Below, in pieces: positions 40,465 through 53,148 of a stretch of 64,000 nucleotides of DNA. The notes below the pieces were generated by a model. The model saw nothing but the letters and a program-made list of their open reading frames with translations, ran no database searches and had not been told where the DNA came from. The translations under genes were made by a program, and so were the position numbers. Source of the stretch: Burhinus oedicnemus (taxonomy: Eukaryota > Chordata > Aves > Charadriiformes > Burhinidae); assembly GCA_008921705.1 (NCBI GenBank), contig VFFE01007668.1, forward strand, positions 1,463,833-1,527,832. Direction: 5' to 3'. Each line of letters starts with the position of its first letter. Position 1 is the first letter of the stretch.

Positions 40465-43250
40465 AACTTTCTCTTGAAAATGTAACGGAGGTATCACAAT
40501 GGAGAACTCACAAATTAATTTTATGTAGATTATCCTCTCCAGTGTAGAGAAAAGTCTTGAAGATTTCTCTATGAAAATTATTAACTTGATCAACTGGAGT
40601 ACTGCATGTGAAGAATGCTTAAAATATCAGAAAATGCCTAGTGACATTAAGTGCTTTAGAGATCACTCACAGAGCATAGTCCAATTCAAAATCATTGAGT
40701 GAAGGCCGCCCATGAAAAAAATAAAACTAAATCACATTTCTTGAATTTCCCAGGTGGGAAGAAAATCCATTTGTCTTTTTCTATCAAAACACAGAGAGCG
40801 CTTTTAAATAAAAAAGTACTGAAGAGATGAATTGCTGTGTATCTGCAAAAGTAGATACTTGGGTTAGAGGGAGAGGGAATAAAAAGCTGTGTCTGAAGAA
40901 AAGATTAGATTCTACAGGAAATAAAAAGGCAATATTTCCAAACATTAGGATAATTATATTCAATGCAAATATCTAATAATTATCAAAAATCTTGATAGTG
41001 TTCATTCACTATCTGAAAACATTCTCTCCATCGGATTATATAAAGCATATTTGGTACTTCTTATGAGTGGAGATCCAAGCAGGCACTACCCCAGAGAACT
41101 TTACTTAAAATTACCTGTACTGCTATCTGAAAGAAATCCATTACACAAAAATACCTGAAACTTTTTTCAAGAACCACTACATTAGTAACTTGCATACCTA
41201 TATTCATTGAGCTATATGCATTCTCTGCTTTGTGAGATACAAAGGCTGTTTTTAACTAGCCCCACTGAAAATACATTTTAAATGCCTTGGGGTGCAGAAC
41301 TTCACGCCCTCTAACCTAATCCTCTTATGTACACCTAATAAAATGAAAGCTTGTTCTTTAATGGGACTTTTGTGTACTACCAATGTACAATCTTAAATAG
41401 TATCTGTTCACTCATTTTTATGTGTCAGTGTTGTAGAAAGCCAAAGCCAAATCTTTAACTCATTTTAAGCTGCCGCCTTTAATTTCTGTGTAATTGTTTG
41501 CTGTCCTGCTTCAACTCACTTTCTTCTCAAAAAGCAAAGTAAAAGAGAAAACTGAGAACAGATCTCTGTCAACAACATAACAATTATATTTTAGTAAGGG
41601 ACATCAACTGAGAGCACCTTTTAAAGACCTAGCTGACCCCAAACAAGATTACATTCTTATACATTTATTTTGTTTTGGGTACCCAGCAATTCTAACCAGC
41701 AGATGGAAGGTGCCTTTCATTGTTTACTAGAAAATAAAAAGTATACTGACAACAAGCTTTCCCTCACCCATCAGCTAGCTGAGAAGGGATATACTAAAAG
41801 ATATTTGTGAACTTTACTGACATGAGGAAAAAAAGACCCAAAAACTTAACCAGCACCTAAAACAATTTCTCTCTTTTTTGGGGTTGGGCCATCATATATT
41901 TCATGACCATGATCACTGTCTACTCTGTTCTCACTCCTCTGAAGTTTCTCTTTCATTATTCTCATCTTTATTCTTGCCTAATATAAATGTGTAGTCTTGG
42001 CTGTGGATTGCAACAAATACAAAATACCAGTTATGGAGCTCAGTCCCTTTTAAATACTTGAAGTTTGAAGAAGTGTTTTATTACCTGAAAGGCTTACAAA
42101 GTTCTTCTCTAGCAAATAAACAGATCTAATCAGACTCATGCTGAAACCAGCGGGGCACAATCTACATAAAAATACCTGTCTGAGAGGGTTGAATGGCTGT
42201 TTCCCAAACCAGGATATAATCTCATGTGGTCCTTCTTCCTTAACATATTCTTCAGCCAGAGAAAAATCATAATAAAGATTGAATTAAAGGCATTTCACCT
42301 ATATCTTAGGCAAATACATGCCAACAGGAGAGAGAGATGTTTAAGTTTTTTCCACAGAATGCAGTATCATAAGCATTTACTAACGCTGACCACTATTCTT
42401 TAGTTCCTTTGTACAGCAAACCATGGGAAATATTGTATGCTGGACTTAGTTATCATGGAAGACCTGTGTTGTTAATGTCATGTGTTTTGTAGTTTTTTCA
42501 GAAGATGGAAGACCTACAAACATATTAACTAGGGTATAAGGACCTAAGATTTACTGCCCTTTGATCTTCAGACTTCATTGGTTTCAAGCAGAATTGCATC
42601 TTGATTAAGCCCTGTTGTTATTAAATATCTTCAGTCATTACTGACACGGCAAGAATTAAGGACAGTCTATATTTAAAAAAAAAAATAAAAAAAAATAAAA
42701 AAAAATCAGGTGCATTTTCTAGGGATAAATAGACTTGAGTTCTTATTTGTCCTCAATTCTTATGGTCATAAATGGAAACAAATCAGAATAGAATTTTCAA
42801 AACAATAAAGAACTTCAATACAAATCATGATTTGCCCTTCTCTTCAGGTCTTGGGTTTGTTGATTGATTTTCCTTTTTCTAGGTATTTCTCACTACCTAG
42901 ATATAAGATATGAAAGACTTTTTGCAGTTCTACTAAATACAGGGGTTTGAGATTACTCTACAGAGTCTAAATTGCAAAACGGAGGAATTATTTGTTTATT
43001 TATTGTTCAATTTTTTTTTAAGATCATTTTATTTTTAAGTTCTATAGCTTACTAGCTCTGTGAAGTAATCCTGTAATACCAATAATGACAAAACCAAAAG
43101 TATAATTAAATTGAGTATTAACATATTAACATTAAGGCCACAGAAGAATTAAGATCTGTAAATAGAAGTGATATGTTTTAGTTATCTCATTTATAAAAAT
43201 AAATATTTATTAATTAAACTTTGGTAAGTAAAAAAAAAAATCCACTGACT

Positions 43251-43341
43251 CTAAATTCTGTTGTCTTTCTTCTTGTTTTTCTTCTTTGCCATCTTTTCGT
43301 CTTCACAGCTCAAGGAACAGCTTGTGTAGAGCAGGTTTTCC
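43251..43341 (-). other. exon-like segment with lysine-rich C-terminal reading
   Basis: On the - strand an acceptor-like CCACAG precedes an open segment of 91 bases. It reads ENLLYTSCSLSC, then EDEKMAKKKNKKKDNRI, then TAG (43251-43253). Codons mix AAG/AAA and GAC, which is a little less AT-biased than the flanks. An AATAAA lies at 43206-43211 on the same strand, about 40 bases past the stop. The pattern suits a terminal exon, but the segment is short and the acceptor's pyrimidine tract is weak. I do not recognise the protein. Its + strand shadow is simply a long pyrimidine run. Confidence 0.15.
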
Positions 43342-44475
43342 CTGTGGCCTCGAAAGCCTCAGGCAAGAATGGGTAGTCCCAGTCTGCCCAGTTCTTCTCT
43401 GTTTATTATGTACTGTGACTATTTGAATTTTGCATTGAAAATGTTTGTACTGGAAATGTTTTTCCCTTTGAATCAGTTATTTTAAAATCCTTGCTGTCTA
43501 GGTGATTTTGGGGGCATCCAATTTTGCGTCTTTTTATGACAAAGACTCTACTTCTTCTCCAGATACACATTTTCTTACTAACCTATATAGTTTACTTCAG
43601 CTTCTCGTAAGTTTACAGGCAAGACTAAAAATAAGTGTTTAAGGCCTGAAATCAATAAATAAGTAAGTTTTGCTGTATTAAAAAAAGCAAGTATTTTCTT
43701 GACTTTCATCTAGTGCAAACTTCAATAATTTGCTCAGTGCTGTTCTTCATTCACATTCTCTTTCTCACTAAAGTTTTAAAATGGATGTTGATTCCTAGAT
43801 GACCCTACCAATGATTTTAAAAAAAAAAAATTGTAAACAGGAAATAGTTCATTATTGTAGCAACTAATACACATATGTCATAACTTACCGTTGTGTAAGA
43901 AAGTTTTCTCAGCATACATTTGTTAGTTTGCAGGAGTCAACTTTACCATTAGCAAAAGGTCTGTACAACTGAGTCTAGTGTCAGTGACACTTCTCCCTCT
44001 ATACAGCTCTTCCAGCTGAAGCCATGGTAGTCTGTATGTAGGTACGTCACTGTTATCTCTTGTGCCATCTTCCTGAGTGGAAAGATGTGTCATCAACAAA
44101 TGAAAATTTTTGTGGTGTGTCGTGAAGGGCCATCCCAAATCATAGGCAGCTAAAGGATGGCCAAATTACTGTGCTCAATATCCACACCTCTCTTTTCTTA
44201 ACTACATTTTTTTCTTCAGGGTAAAAATATCCTGTCATCTAGAAATCTCATATGTCTTCTGGTTTTCTATCTCATCAACAATATGAATCAGAACAGGTCA
44301 CTCAAACATTCATGTGTTTACTGGGCAACTGAATGATTCTTCTATATTTACATAACTTAAATATCACAACAAGGACTATTTGGAGATATGATCAAGATTG
44401 TTTAGACAGACAATTATGCATTGTTCTGCGTAAAAGTTGTCAGCTAGTACAGACCTTTACCAGCCAGCTTCATAT

Positions 44476-44801
44476 GACTGATAAATAGGCATCATGGGGT
44501 AATATGATTAAGTAGACATACAGTGGCTGCAGAAACGCCAGAGGAGGAAGGCCACCTTTCTGGAGTTATATGTTGATCTAGATTCAGCCAACATCGCAGA
44601 ATCAAAATAAGAGCTACTTTGACCAGAAAAAAAAAACCCAAACCTGTAATCATCTTTTTTAGTACTAGATTGCTCTTGGCTAAGGACAATAAATTGCGGT
44701 TTGTCAAACAGGGATACAAGGAGCGCAAGCATATCTTACTCAGTGTCCTGGTTTGAGGTAAAACAGGACCAATTTTGTTCAGTCCGGCCCAAACCACGAC
44801 A
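44476..44801 (-). mobile_element. LTR- or MITE-like repeat fragment with terminal hairpin
   Basis: On the - strand the element starts TGTCGTGGTTTGGGCCGGAC, a start resembling several avian LTR families. After 58 bases it meets TCAAACCAGGACA, an inverted copy of the start. The sequence beyond, to about 44476, is less AT-rich than the surroundings and contains a 101-codon open frame without recognisable motifs. The outer boundary is unclear and no target duplication was found. It may be the remains of an LTR with part of an internal region, or a non-autonomous element. Confidence 0.35.
44744..44801. repeat. 58-bp imperfect inverted-repeat hairpin
   Basis: TGTCCTGGTTTGAG at 44744-44757 is mirrored by CCCAAACCACGACA ending at 44801. 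The two ends differ at two bases. The middle contains a further weak pairing (AAAACAGGACC / AGTCCGGCCC). Both outer ends have the TG...CA form typical of retroviral LTR termini. It lies at one edge of the repeat fragment above. Confidence 0.7.
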
Positions 44802-47800
44802 CTCCTTCAGGCTGTGTATTTGAGAAATAGTCAAAAATCCAATTGTTTCTAATTCTTTTCATTTTGATGGGTTGATAGTACACATATTTTACTCCTGTCT
44901 TGCTCTTCTTGCAAAAAGACACTAACCTTTTGCCTTAGAATTTATTTCTATGGTTATGCAAACACTGGTAGATACACAGAGATGTTAAATTGATATTCAT
45001 TATGATTGATCAGGAATGGAATTGAGTATACACATTTTCACACAGCACTTTCCCAGAGAGGCACATAGGGCCATTATTCTGTAACTGCCATATTCACATT
45101 AGTAGTGTTAAAATGCTAGTAGTAATTCTGGGGACTGATTTAGCTTATGAAGTTATGACCCAGTTAGATGAACACCAATGAGGAAAGATTAAAATACTGT
45201 CTAAGCTGACTTTCTGACTGCCTGTTGAATGTACACTTTCCAAAGAGATTATTGGAAATGCTGCAAAGCTAAGCTTGATTTCAAGAGTAATATTTTTATT
45301 AATTTTAAAATAAATATTTTTATTTTATAGAGTATTTATGTTATACAGTATCAACTAAGCAAATGAAAACTGGGTGAAGCCAGATTATCTACTGATTTTG
45401 CAATGCTAGACAAAATGGAAGGTTGTAAAAGCCATACAGGAAAATGTTGGACTGAAGAAGGCTTAAGCAATCATCTCACAGAAATGCACTGTATTTTCTG
45501 CAATTTTCCATGTGGCTTGAACACTCTAAGTTTATACAAAATTGCTTTAAATTGGTCATGTTTTGCATCCTATTTTCCAATAAACAGGGTAAATTAAAAA
45601 CAGGAATAAAACTGGACTGTAAAAAGAGAGAACAGTGTTTTTACAGTTAACTTTTTTTAAAAAGTAACAACAAAATATAATTACAATATTGAGGAAGATG
45701 CAAGTTGATGTAGAGCTTGCATTGCTCAAACATTTATAGATGTGTAATTCTTATTCTAGTTTTTCTCGTCATTGGGATTGAGCAGATAAAACTTCTGACT
45801 ATAATTTGGGGAAATAAAGCTCTACAGAAGTGGAACTGTTTAGTGAATGCAAACATTGTGCAGTGATTTTGGCCTAAGTTCATCCCACCAATTTGAATGG
45901 AATCTTCTCTGAAGATGTCCTAGATATCCCATTTAAATACATAAGATAACGTGGGATAAATCTGTGCTCCTTCTCTGAGAGGACTAAGTTGATTGATGTG
46001 CTGATACATCTACCTAACTTTCTTACACCTCCTTCTCTCGAAGCATACATTTTTCCTTAGCATACAATCCCTCCAGTCCCTATTCTTTTAGCCAACAGCC
46101 TCTGAAGAGGAGAAAAACCCTGCAGATTTTGTGTTGTTTCATTTCCTAAAATAGGTCAGTCTTTCAGCAGATATGGACCGAAGGTTTAACGTAGGTTATC
46201 TTGCAATGAATTGTATTCTAAAGCAGTAGCTGAAGTGTTAGTGGTACTTAAGTAAAATAGCTGTGTGATGAAAAGATTTCATCTCTATGAGCACTTTGAA
46301 GGTGAGAAATGAATTAGAAGAACTTAATTCAAAACTTCTTTTACCTATGTGCTACATCCTTGATGAATATAAAGCAGGAAAACATACTACATTACAAAGA
46401 CTCTCTTCCCTTTCATATACACTCAATTTACACGTTCAAGAGTTCACATTTACAAAATTCTATTAAGAAAATCTGGTCACATTCAATGCCACTGAAATAT
46501 GTAAGTAAAAAGTAAGGATGAACACTTATCTATTCCTTCTCTTCTAGGAGAAGGAATTTTCCTTGGTTCAAAGTGTACTGTAGATTTCTCCAGCTTTCTG
46601 AATAAAACCCAATTGTTTCTGCACGTAATCAAACGGTACTTTTCCAGATAACAGAAAAATGCCTGTAACTGTTCCAAAGAGTAGAAAGTTTTGGAGAAAA
46701 CTCACTTTGTCAGACAAATTACTGGTACTGCAATTGTTCTGCAAAAGGCAATAATAAATACGATAGTATTTTCTTATTCCATAGAGTATTTTTCCCCAAA
46801 TTCATCCTGTTATTTCTTTCTTTTTCATAAATTCCTAAATTCCATTAAGTCAGTCACTATCCAACCAATAATAACATTTTCAGAAATTATATGAAAATTA
46901 TTCAGAGATTAATGAGAAAGAATATTTCTATTTTCAAAAAAAAATTTCAATTTTAAATAAAAATATTAGTTTTTTGTATCACAATCTAGATTTTTCATAC
47001 AAGTTAACAAAAGAGGGGGTTCTTCATTATCTAAATAGAGTCAAAATACAATGAAACTTGGGTAGTCTCACTAAGCAATTGGAACAGGCAAAGAAAATGA
47101 GGGAAGATATTTTCTATCTTGTCTTTTAAAAAAAAAAAAAAATCAATGCCACCTCACTGCTGAGAATTGCATAATAGTTATGCCAATACAGTTAATCCCA
47201 GTTCCTGAGAAAAGGTATGTCTAGCCATCTTTTAAACCTCAGAGGACAAAAATTGTCCCAATGGTTTAAAATGGGATTATTTGCCTGGGACCTGAGCCTC
47301 CACAGACTTTCACCTGCAACTTGTTAACCATATTTACTGTTTTGCAATTGCTCTTCTTTTACCTGCTCCTACGAATCGTACTCAAAAAAATGTGAACTTT
47401 GTGAATAAAAGCATGGGACTGGACTTTTTAAGAACTTTCCTCTTATGTATCAGATCCCAGTCATATACATTTGCCAGTAAGAAATGTCAATTTGGTTCAT
47501 GCAAGGGATATACTTCAAATCAGCATCTTTCTAAGCTTACAACATTACTGTATGCTGAGTAGTGCAGTACATTTATATTCTTTTCCTACTAGACTTCCCA
47601 AGAGAAATGCAGTACATACCTTTATTTACATATTTTTTTTGTTTTCAATGTATAATTATAGCTAAGTCTATGAACATGGTCTCAGACAGACATAAAAGAA
47701 TTCTCTGACAAAAAAAAAGACAAAGCAGAAATCCACATAAACTGACCCAAGTCATTATTTGAAGGGATCCATGCAACAACTGTTCATAATATCAACTGCC

Positions 47801-48954
47801 AACTGGAGAAACGGAAATACGGTGTCTAACACATCTCAATATTCCATTGCTTTAATATTCAATGTTTTTTTTAAATCTTTTTCTCTGTTCAGGTTTTGCT
47901 GTAACATACAAGTGAAATTCAACAAGATAACATTTCATTCTGGACAAAACATTAAATAACAGAGAAAAATATATAAATGTATACTTTCTATATTTTTGGG
48001 TACAATATATGTGTACATATAAACTAGGTTTCTACTGCAGATATTATATATTCAATTTTCTTTATTTTTAACACCGCATATTCATTGTGTCTGCAGTTTC
48101 TCCCTATTTTTAAAACAAGTGATACTCCAGTACTGTAAAGATTTATGAAGCTATTTATGGCATCAGTGGAATATAATTTTTGTCAATATAGTCCCAGAAC
48201 ACCATGTATTCGGATACCATCTTATTTCCCAGAGTTTAAAAAAGACATATTTATATCCAGCTAAAGTATACATTATTAGTTAATTTCTTGGAAAAAAATA
48301 AGAAATGAACAGTGAAAACTGAAGATTCACTGAAGGGAAATAATGTGCTGCTGTTCACAGATCAAATGCAAATTCAAACCACAGGTGTTCATCTCACGTT
48401 TAAGTCACCAAACATAAAATAATCATTAGACACTTATATAACATAGTAATATAATAATCCAATATTAGGGGTAGCATGCTGAAATCTCCCTTTTAATGGT
48501 ATTGTACCTTTTTTGCGATATTTACTTTTATCCTGAAAATACATGTTGCTGTTACTATACATGTTAGCTTCCAGAGCTAGAAAACCATGTGAAATATTGT
48601 CAACCTTTTTTTTCAGTTGGAATACCTGATATTCAATGATCTCTGTAACAGTCATACATTTACACATCTTGTAGCAAGTTATTTTCTGTTTTGATCTACA
48701 AATAACATCAGTGATTCAAAAATCAAAGCTATTGATTAAACACAAGCACCCAAAAAGCTAAGTCAATTTAATATGTTGGATAATTAATTAGCCATATACA
48801 TTTATGCAGTACAAATCCACAGCATTTCCATCTAACTTTCAAAGTGCCACTCAGGGTTGAGGAAAAATTAACAATGAGAAATTAATTCTTCTTTCACTGT
48901 CCACGTTAGCTAGGCAGCATCTAGGAATAATAAAGAAATTCAGTCTCCACGTCT
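44802..48954. other. AT-rich non-coding stretch, no gene seen
   Basis: No coding feature is supported. A15 lies at 47128-47142. The remaining sequence is AT-rich without recognisable repeats. Confidence 0.55.
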
Positions 48955-48968
48955 GTTACTATGGTAAC
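48955..48968. promoter_or_regulatory. near-perfect RFX X-box palindrome
   Basis: GTTACTATGGTAAC fits the RFX-family X-box consensus GTTRCCATGGYAAC with one mismatch (T for C at the sixth base). The core lies in a longer inverted repeat, CTGTTAC-TATG-GTAACAG, from 48953 to 48970. RFX proteins bind such full palindromes as dimers, for example in ciliary and neuronal gene enhancers. No promoter is visible nearby, so a distal site or a chance match are both possible. Confidence 0.45.
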
Positions 48969-48984
48969 AGTAAATTCCCTTCAA

Positions 48985-49130
48985 ATATATAGAAACAGAG
49001 GACTGAAGGGGACCTGTAAAACCTTTTTCATCAAACACAAGAAACTTGTCACAGAAATATGGTCTATTTTTATTTGACTCTGCCTTAAATACAATTTCAG
49101 GTTTTACTCCACTGTTCCCATGGAAGGTGA
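48985..49130 (-). repeat. possible ancient CR1/L3-type LINE relic
   Basis: The + strand words ACAGAGGACTGAAGGGGACC and a later CTCTGCCTTAAATAC...TTCAGG segment resemble the reversed 3' end of old amniote CR1/L3 elements (GGACTGGAAGGGACCT; CTGCTCTTAAAAATCTCCAG). The similarity is patchy and recalled rather than aligned. If real, this is the only CR1-related copy on the - strand and much older than the + strand copies. Confidence 0.3.
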
Positions 49131-52100
49131 ATCAAGAAACCCTGAGACAGACTCCTGACATTCTGAGATTAATTGTGCTCAGATGTTAGCATTCTCCTTT
49201 GAGGTAGGTAACTTAGCCTCCCAGAAACTTAGCTTTGTGAGTAATTTAGAGATCATAGTCTTATCTTTCCCCAGGAACATTTTGCATGGCTAAGACTATC
49301 CTGGGTTCTTCTTTTAAGGCTGGTTTTCTTCACTGACCATCCCACTTCCTTTTCTTTGCACTGCTTTTTCAGTTTCTGTCCATCTTTATTGAGCATGGGG
49401 GACCGTAACAGCCTATCTTTTTTCAAGTGCATTCCTTATGCTCTGGTATTCCTTTCCCAGATCTTATTATTTCTTTTTCACTTATATTCATGCCCTGATG
49501 CATCTTAAGGTATGCACAAACTGCACCTTTCAAATTTCATCCCATTTCTACCATCCTGTCATCAGGATAGTCCTTCTTGCCATCTAAAGATTTCACCCTC
49601 ACAGTTCTCTTTTTCTTGGTTATATTAGTAATTAAAAAGTATAAAAGTCAGTGTCAAAGTGTAACTTGGGAAACATCACCTCTAACTTTACTCTTGCCCA
49701 TCAGCATAGTCTGTGTCACCTCCTCTTCAATCAGTTTCTTCACATCGTCCCATGAAAATGGTCACTATTTCTAGTCTAACATTTCCCATGTGTCATCTTG
49801 TCAAATAACCTACTGGAATTTAGAAAGATTAGATATACTTTACCTACTTTCTCTAACAAAAATAATTTCTCAAAGAGATTCAGCAAATAAAATCTATGGT
49901 TCATAAAACATCTTTTAATAATTCCCATTTTCTTTTTAAATCTATTTCTTGAGCTTTTCTTTCCTCTAAAATATGGTCAAAAACTTAGTCAGCAGTTTAA
50001 CATGAACTACCAGAGATTATACATCATTTGCCTATCATTTGCCAATATCCATATATATTAAAATCTTGTTCTTTTTTTTCAGTACACAGGAAGAGAGATT
50101 ACCTAAATCCTTACTATGAAGTTATGAGTGTTTCAGTTTTGTTTTCAATATGTGGTAATTTTCATTTTCAAACTTTCAGTATGAGTCATTATTCTGGTTT
50201 TGCCTCATGTTCCACCCTGTACTATGACCATCATTGACCTTACTGAACACTGAAGAAAGCATTTATGTTTTAGGTCATCCCAGATTATATGGTTTTTTGC
50301 TCCTCTTCACTAGAAAACAGCTCACATCAATTTTTTTTGTTTGGTTAGATGTTTTTAACTTTATATTTTATTATTATTTATTTATAAAGCTAAGAAAAGT
50401 TTTCATATTAATTTTCTTTGCAAGGTCTAATTCATCTTGACTTCAGACAACTTTCATTTTATTCTTATGCTTCCTCATTCCAGGAAGGTTCTCATTCCAG
50501 CTGACTACCCCAAGCCAGTTCTCTTACTTTACCAAAGGTTGCCCTTTAAAATTGAGAACATTAGTTGTCTTGTTTAATCTTCAGCTTAAATGTCAGTCCT
50601 CTGTGAAGTTCTTGCTACCTCCGAAAAAAAGTTTAGAGTAAAATCCTGTCCTGCTGGTTCAATGACTGGTAAAGAAACCTGCCAGCTTCTGTTTTTTTCA
50701 TTATTAGTAATATATATCTACTAATTATTACTAATTATTTTTTATGAAAAAATAATAATTTTTATAGTTAGAATTCCTGGCAATTCCTTTCTCTGCTTTA
50801 TGGCACAAGTCTCTTACCACATCCATAATAGGAGAATCTCAACTAAAATCATGATACCACTGCAATCTCTCCTGCACAATCTATCTTCAAAACTGACTTC
50901 AAATCAAATATCTCAACCAACAATGTCATTCATGCTCATTATAGTGTTACACTTCTGAAGTGAAGGAGTTCCTCCTTTTGTTTAGACTGCTGTTTTAAAT
51001 TATGCTGGTGCCGTATAAATGTGCATATTAATTCACAGCAGAATTTTAATCTAGTCAAAGTTTGTGCAAAGGGATTACTTCAGGAGGTATCAAGAAAAAG
51101 ACTGATACTTTTCACAAATCTATAAAAAAATCTTTAGGCAAGGTAAGCTGAACTCAGAGTAAGAAAGTATTCTACTACAGTGTCCCCACAGTTTGGTGAA
51201 ACTTATTTTAATTCTGTGAATATTAATCACTGTTGATGTTATATGAACAGCTTAATATTTTTTTCTAACCCTTGCAGTTGCCCATCAGCTTGTCCTGGGT
51301 ATTATGAAACAGAAAGAAAGAATCAATTATTACTATATTTTTAAAATCTTAAAAGAAAGCATTTATTTTCAAACACAACAATAACTGTAAGTATTTAGAA
51401 ATAAATGTGATTTCTACCACATCAATAAACATTAAAACATGTATCTGCTACTCTACACCTTCTGTGGAAGGAACCACTGAAACAATTTTAAATAACTTCC
51501 TTCATATTTTTTCTTATCCTTGTGAAATTTTTAATATCAATATTACAATACTGCCCAGGCTTTTTACCAAAGATAAATTCAAACAATGAGCTTTATAGTA
51601 TTTGTTTTGACTGTGCAGTTACAATAGAGAAGATAATGTTTTCCTCAAAATCATGCCACATTTTCAATTGTTGATCTCTGTTTCAGCCAGGTTTTAGAAA
51701 AAGAAAGGAAGAATGAGGCAAAAATTAATTGGAACTTGTGGCAATTGGGATGGGAACAAAAATGTGGGAGAATACTCATTCAGTTACACAAAGTACAAGT
51801 TCCTAGAAGGAGTTTGTAGAAATTCAACTGAAATAAGCAGAGCAGACTTTGAAACATCTGTTAATAAAATTACTTTCTCTGCTGTACTTTGATGGATATT
51901 GTATCGCCCTCACTAGCATTTTTTCAAAATATAGGAGGACAAAACTATCTATTATGTTGCTGTTTAAGACAGCAGGACATCTATGTCTCTATTTTCGCAT
52001 GAATTAGGTCTGTTCTTGCAGTCCCCATATGACAATTAAGAAAAACTAATATGTATTTCAGGGACTGAAAAATCAAAACATAAGTCTGCTTTGTCTCTCT

Positions 52101-53148
52101 GTAACAGAGTTATGGCAAAGAAGGAAAGTTATGCCTCTTTGCCAGTGACATCATTTTGACACTTCCATTTTTAGGTTCAAATATGTAATAAAGTAAATGA
52201 GCTTACAAAGTTCAATACCTCATCTTTTTCTTCTACATGGATTTCTTTATGGTTTGACACATAAACACATCACTTCTAAAAATACAGAGTGGACATACGT
52301 ATAAGCAAACAAACACAAATGCATCCTTATTCTGACATGCACTACCCCAATGAATCAAAGAAAAAAGCCTCAGAAAAATCAAATCAAAATAGTTATGTCT
52401 AAAACAAACTACTCTCATTCTCTTTAAACCTGAGAATATAAATTTATTTTTTATCACTAATGCTAAAAACAGGATTTAAATATGTTTATAATTAATTTCA
52501 TTTTTATTTGTGTTCAAAATTTTAAATTCCTACATGTCAATTTGGTAATAGCACTGGACCTCAATGTACCCGTTCTGGTCATTGAGTTTCTGTGGTACCT
52601 CTGACACCCAGAGCATCTCCCTAGCAGGCACACACATTATCCAGGCCCAAGAGACTTGATGTTCCAAGCTTAGATGTTTTCACTCTAGCTTAACCCAAGA
52701 AGATAATTCAATTTAAATGAATGGTGAATCCACAATATTTCTGAAGGTCTGTTAGGTTTGACAACATATGTACTCAGCAGCATTTCTCATACGCTTATGG
52801 TCTACAAAACAGGGAAGTATAACTATGGTTCTCTCTCTTATGATATTCAGACCAAAACACAGACACATGAAAATAAGCATTAGTAAAATAATTCAGTGAT
52901 AGCCACCTACAAGAGCTATTATTCCAGTGAAAATAATTTTGGTTCTGGTTTGATATACAGTCCAAGTGGAAGTAACATTTTTAAGGGTGCTAGAAAAGTT
53001 TTTTTACAACTTGGCAATGTCAGGAGATTTACTAAAACCAGGCAAAAGTTTGCAGCCCTACCCCTTCATACAACTAGTTCTTTCAAAGACAATAATCACA
53101 TTCAATGATGATTTTTTGTTTGTTTTAGTAACATCTGCTTATAATGCA
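49131..53148. other. AT-rich non-coding stretch, no gene seen
   Basis: Nothing coding is supported. A 10-bp perfect stem with a 3-base loop (ATTATTTTTT / AAAAAATAAT) lies at 50734-50756 in a very AT-rich patch. The rest shows no recognisable family. Confidence 0.55.

Larger units (their letters stand above)
36594..44475. other. AT-rich non-coding stretch with two weak exon-like segments
   Basis: A TTTAG repeat lies at 36816-36838, and an A-rich tract with three T interruptions at 42675-42705. The longest open frame of the window (39391-39981) is here but lacks an ATG for its first 94 codons. Two exon-like segments (40329-40464 and 43251-43341) are listed separately. No gene is otherwise supported. 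Confidence 0.5.

Noticed and set aside
42675..42705. A-rich tract as the tail of a processed pseudogene
   Set aside because: The bases upstream show no coding trace on +, and the T interruptions suggest an ordinary A-rich simple repeat.
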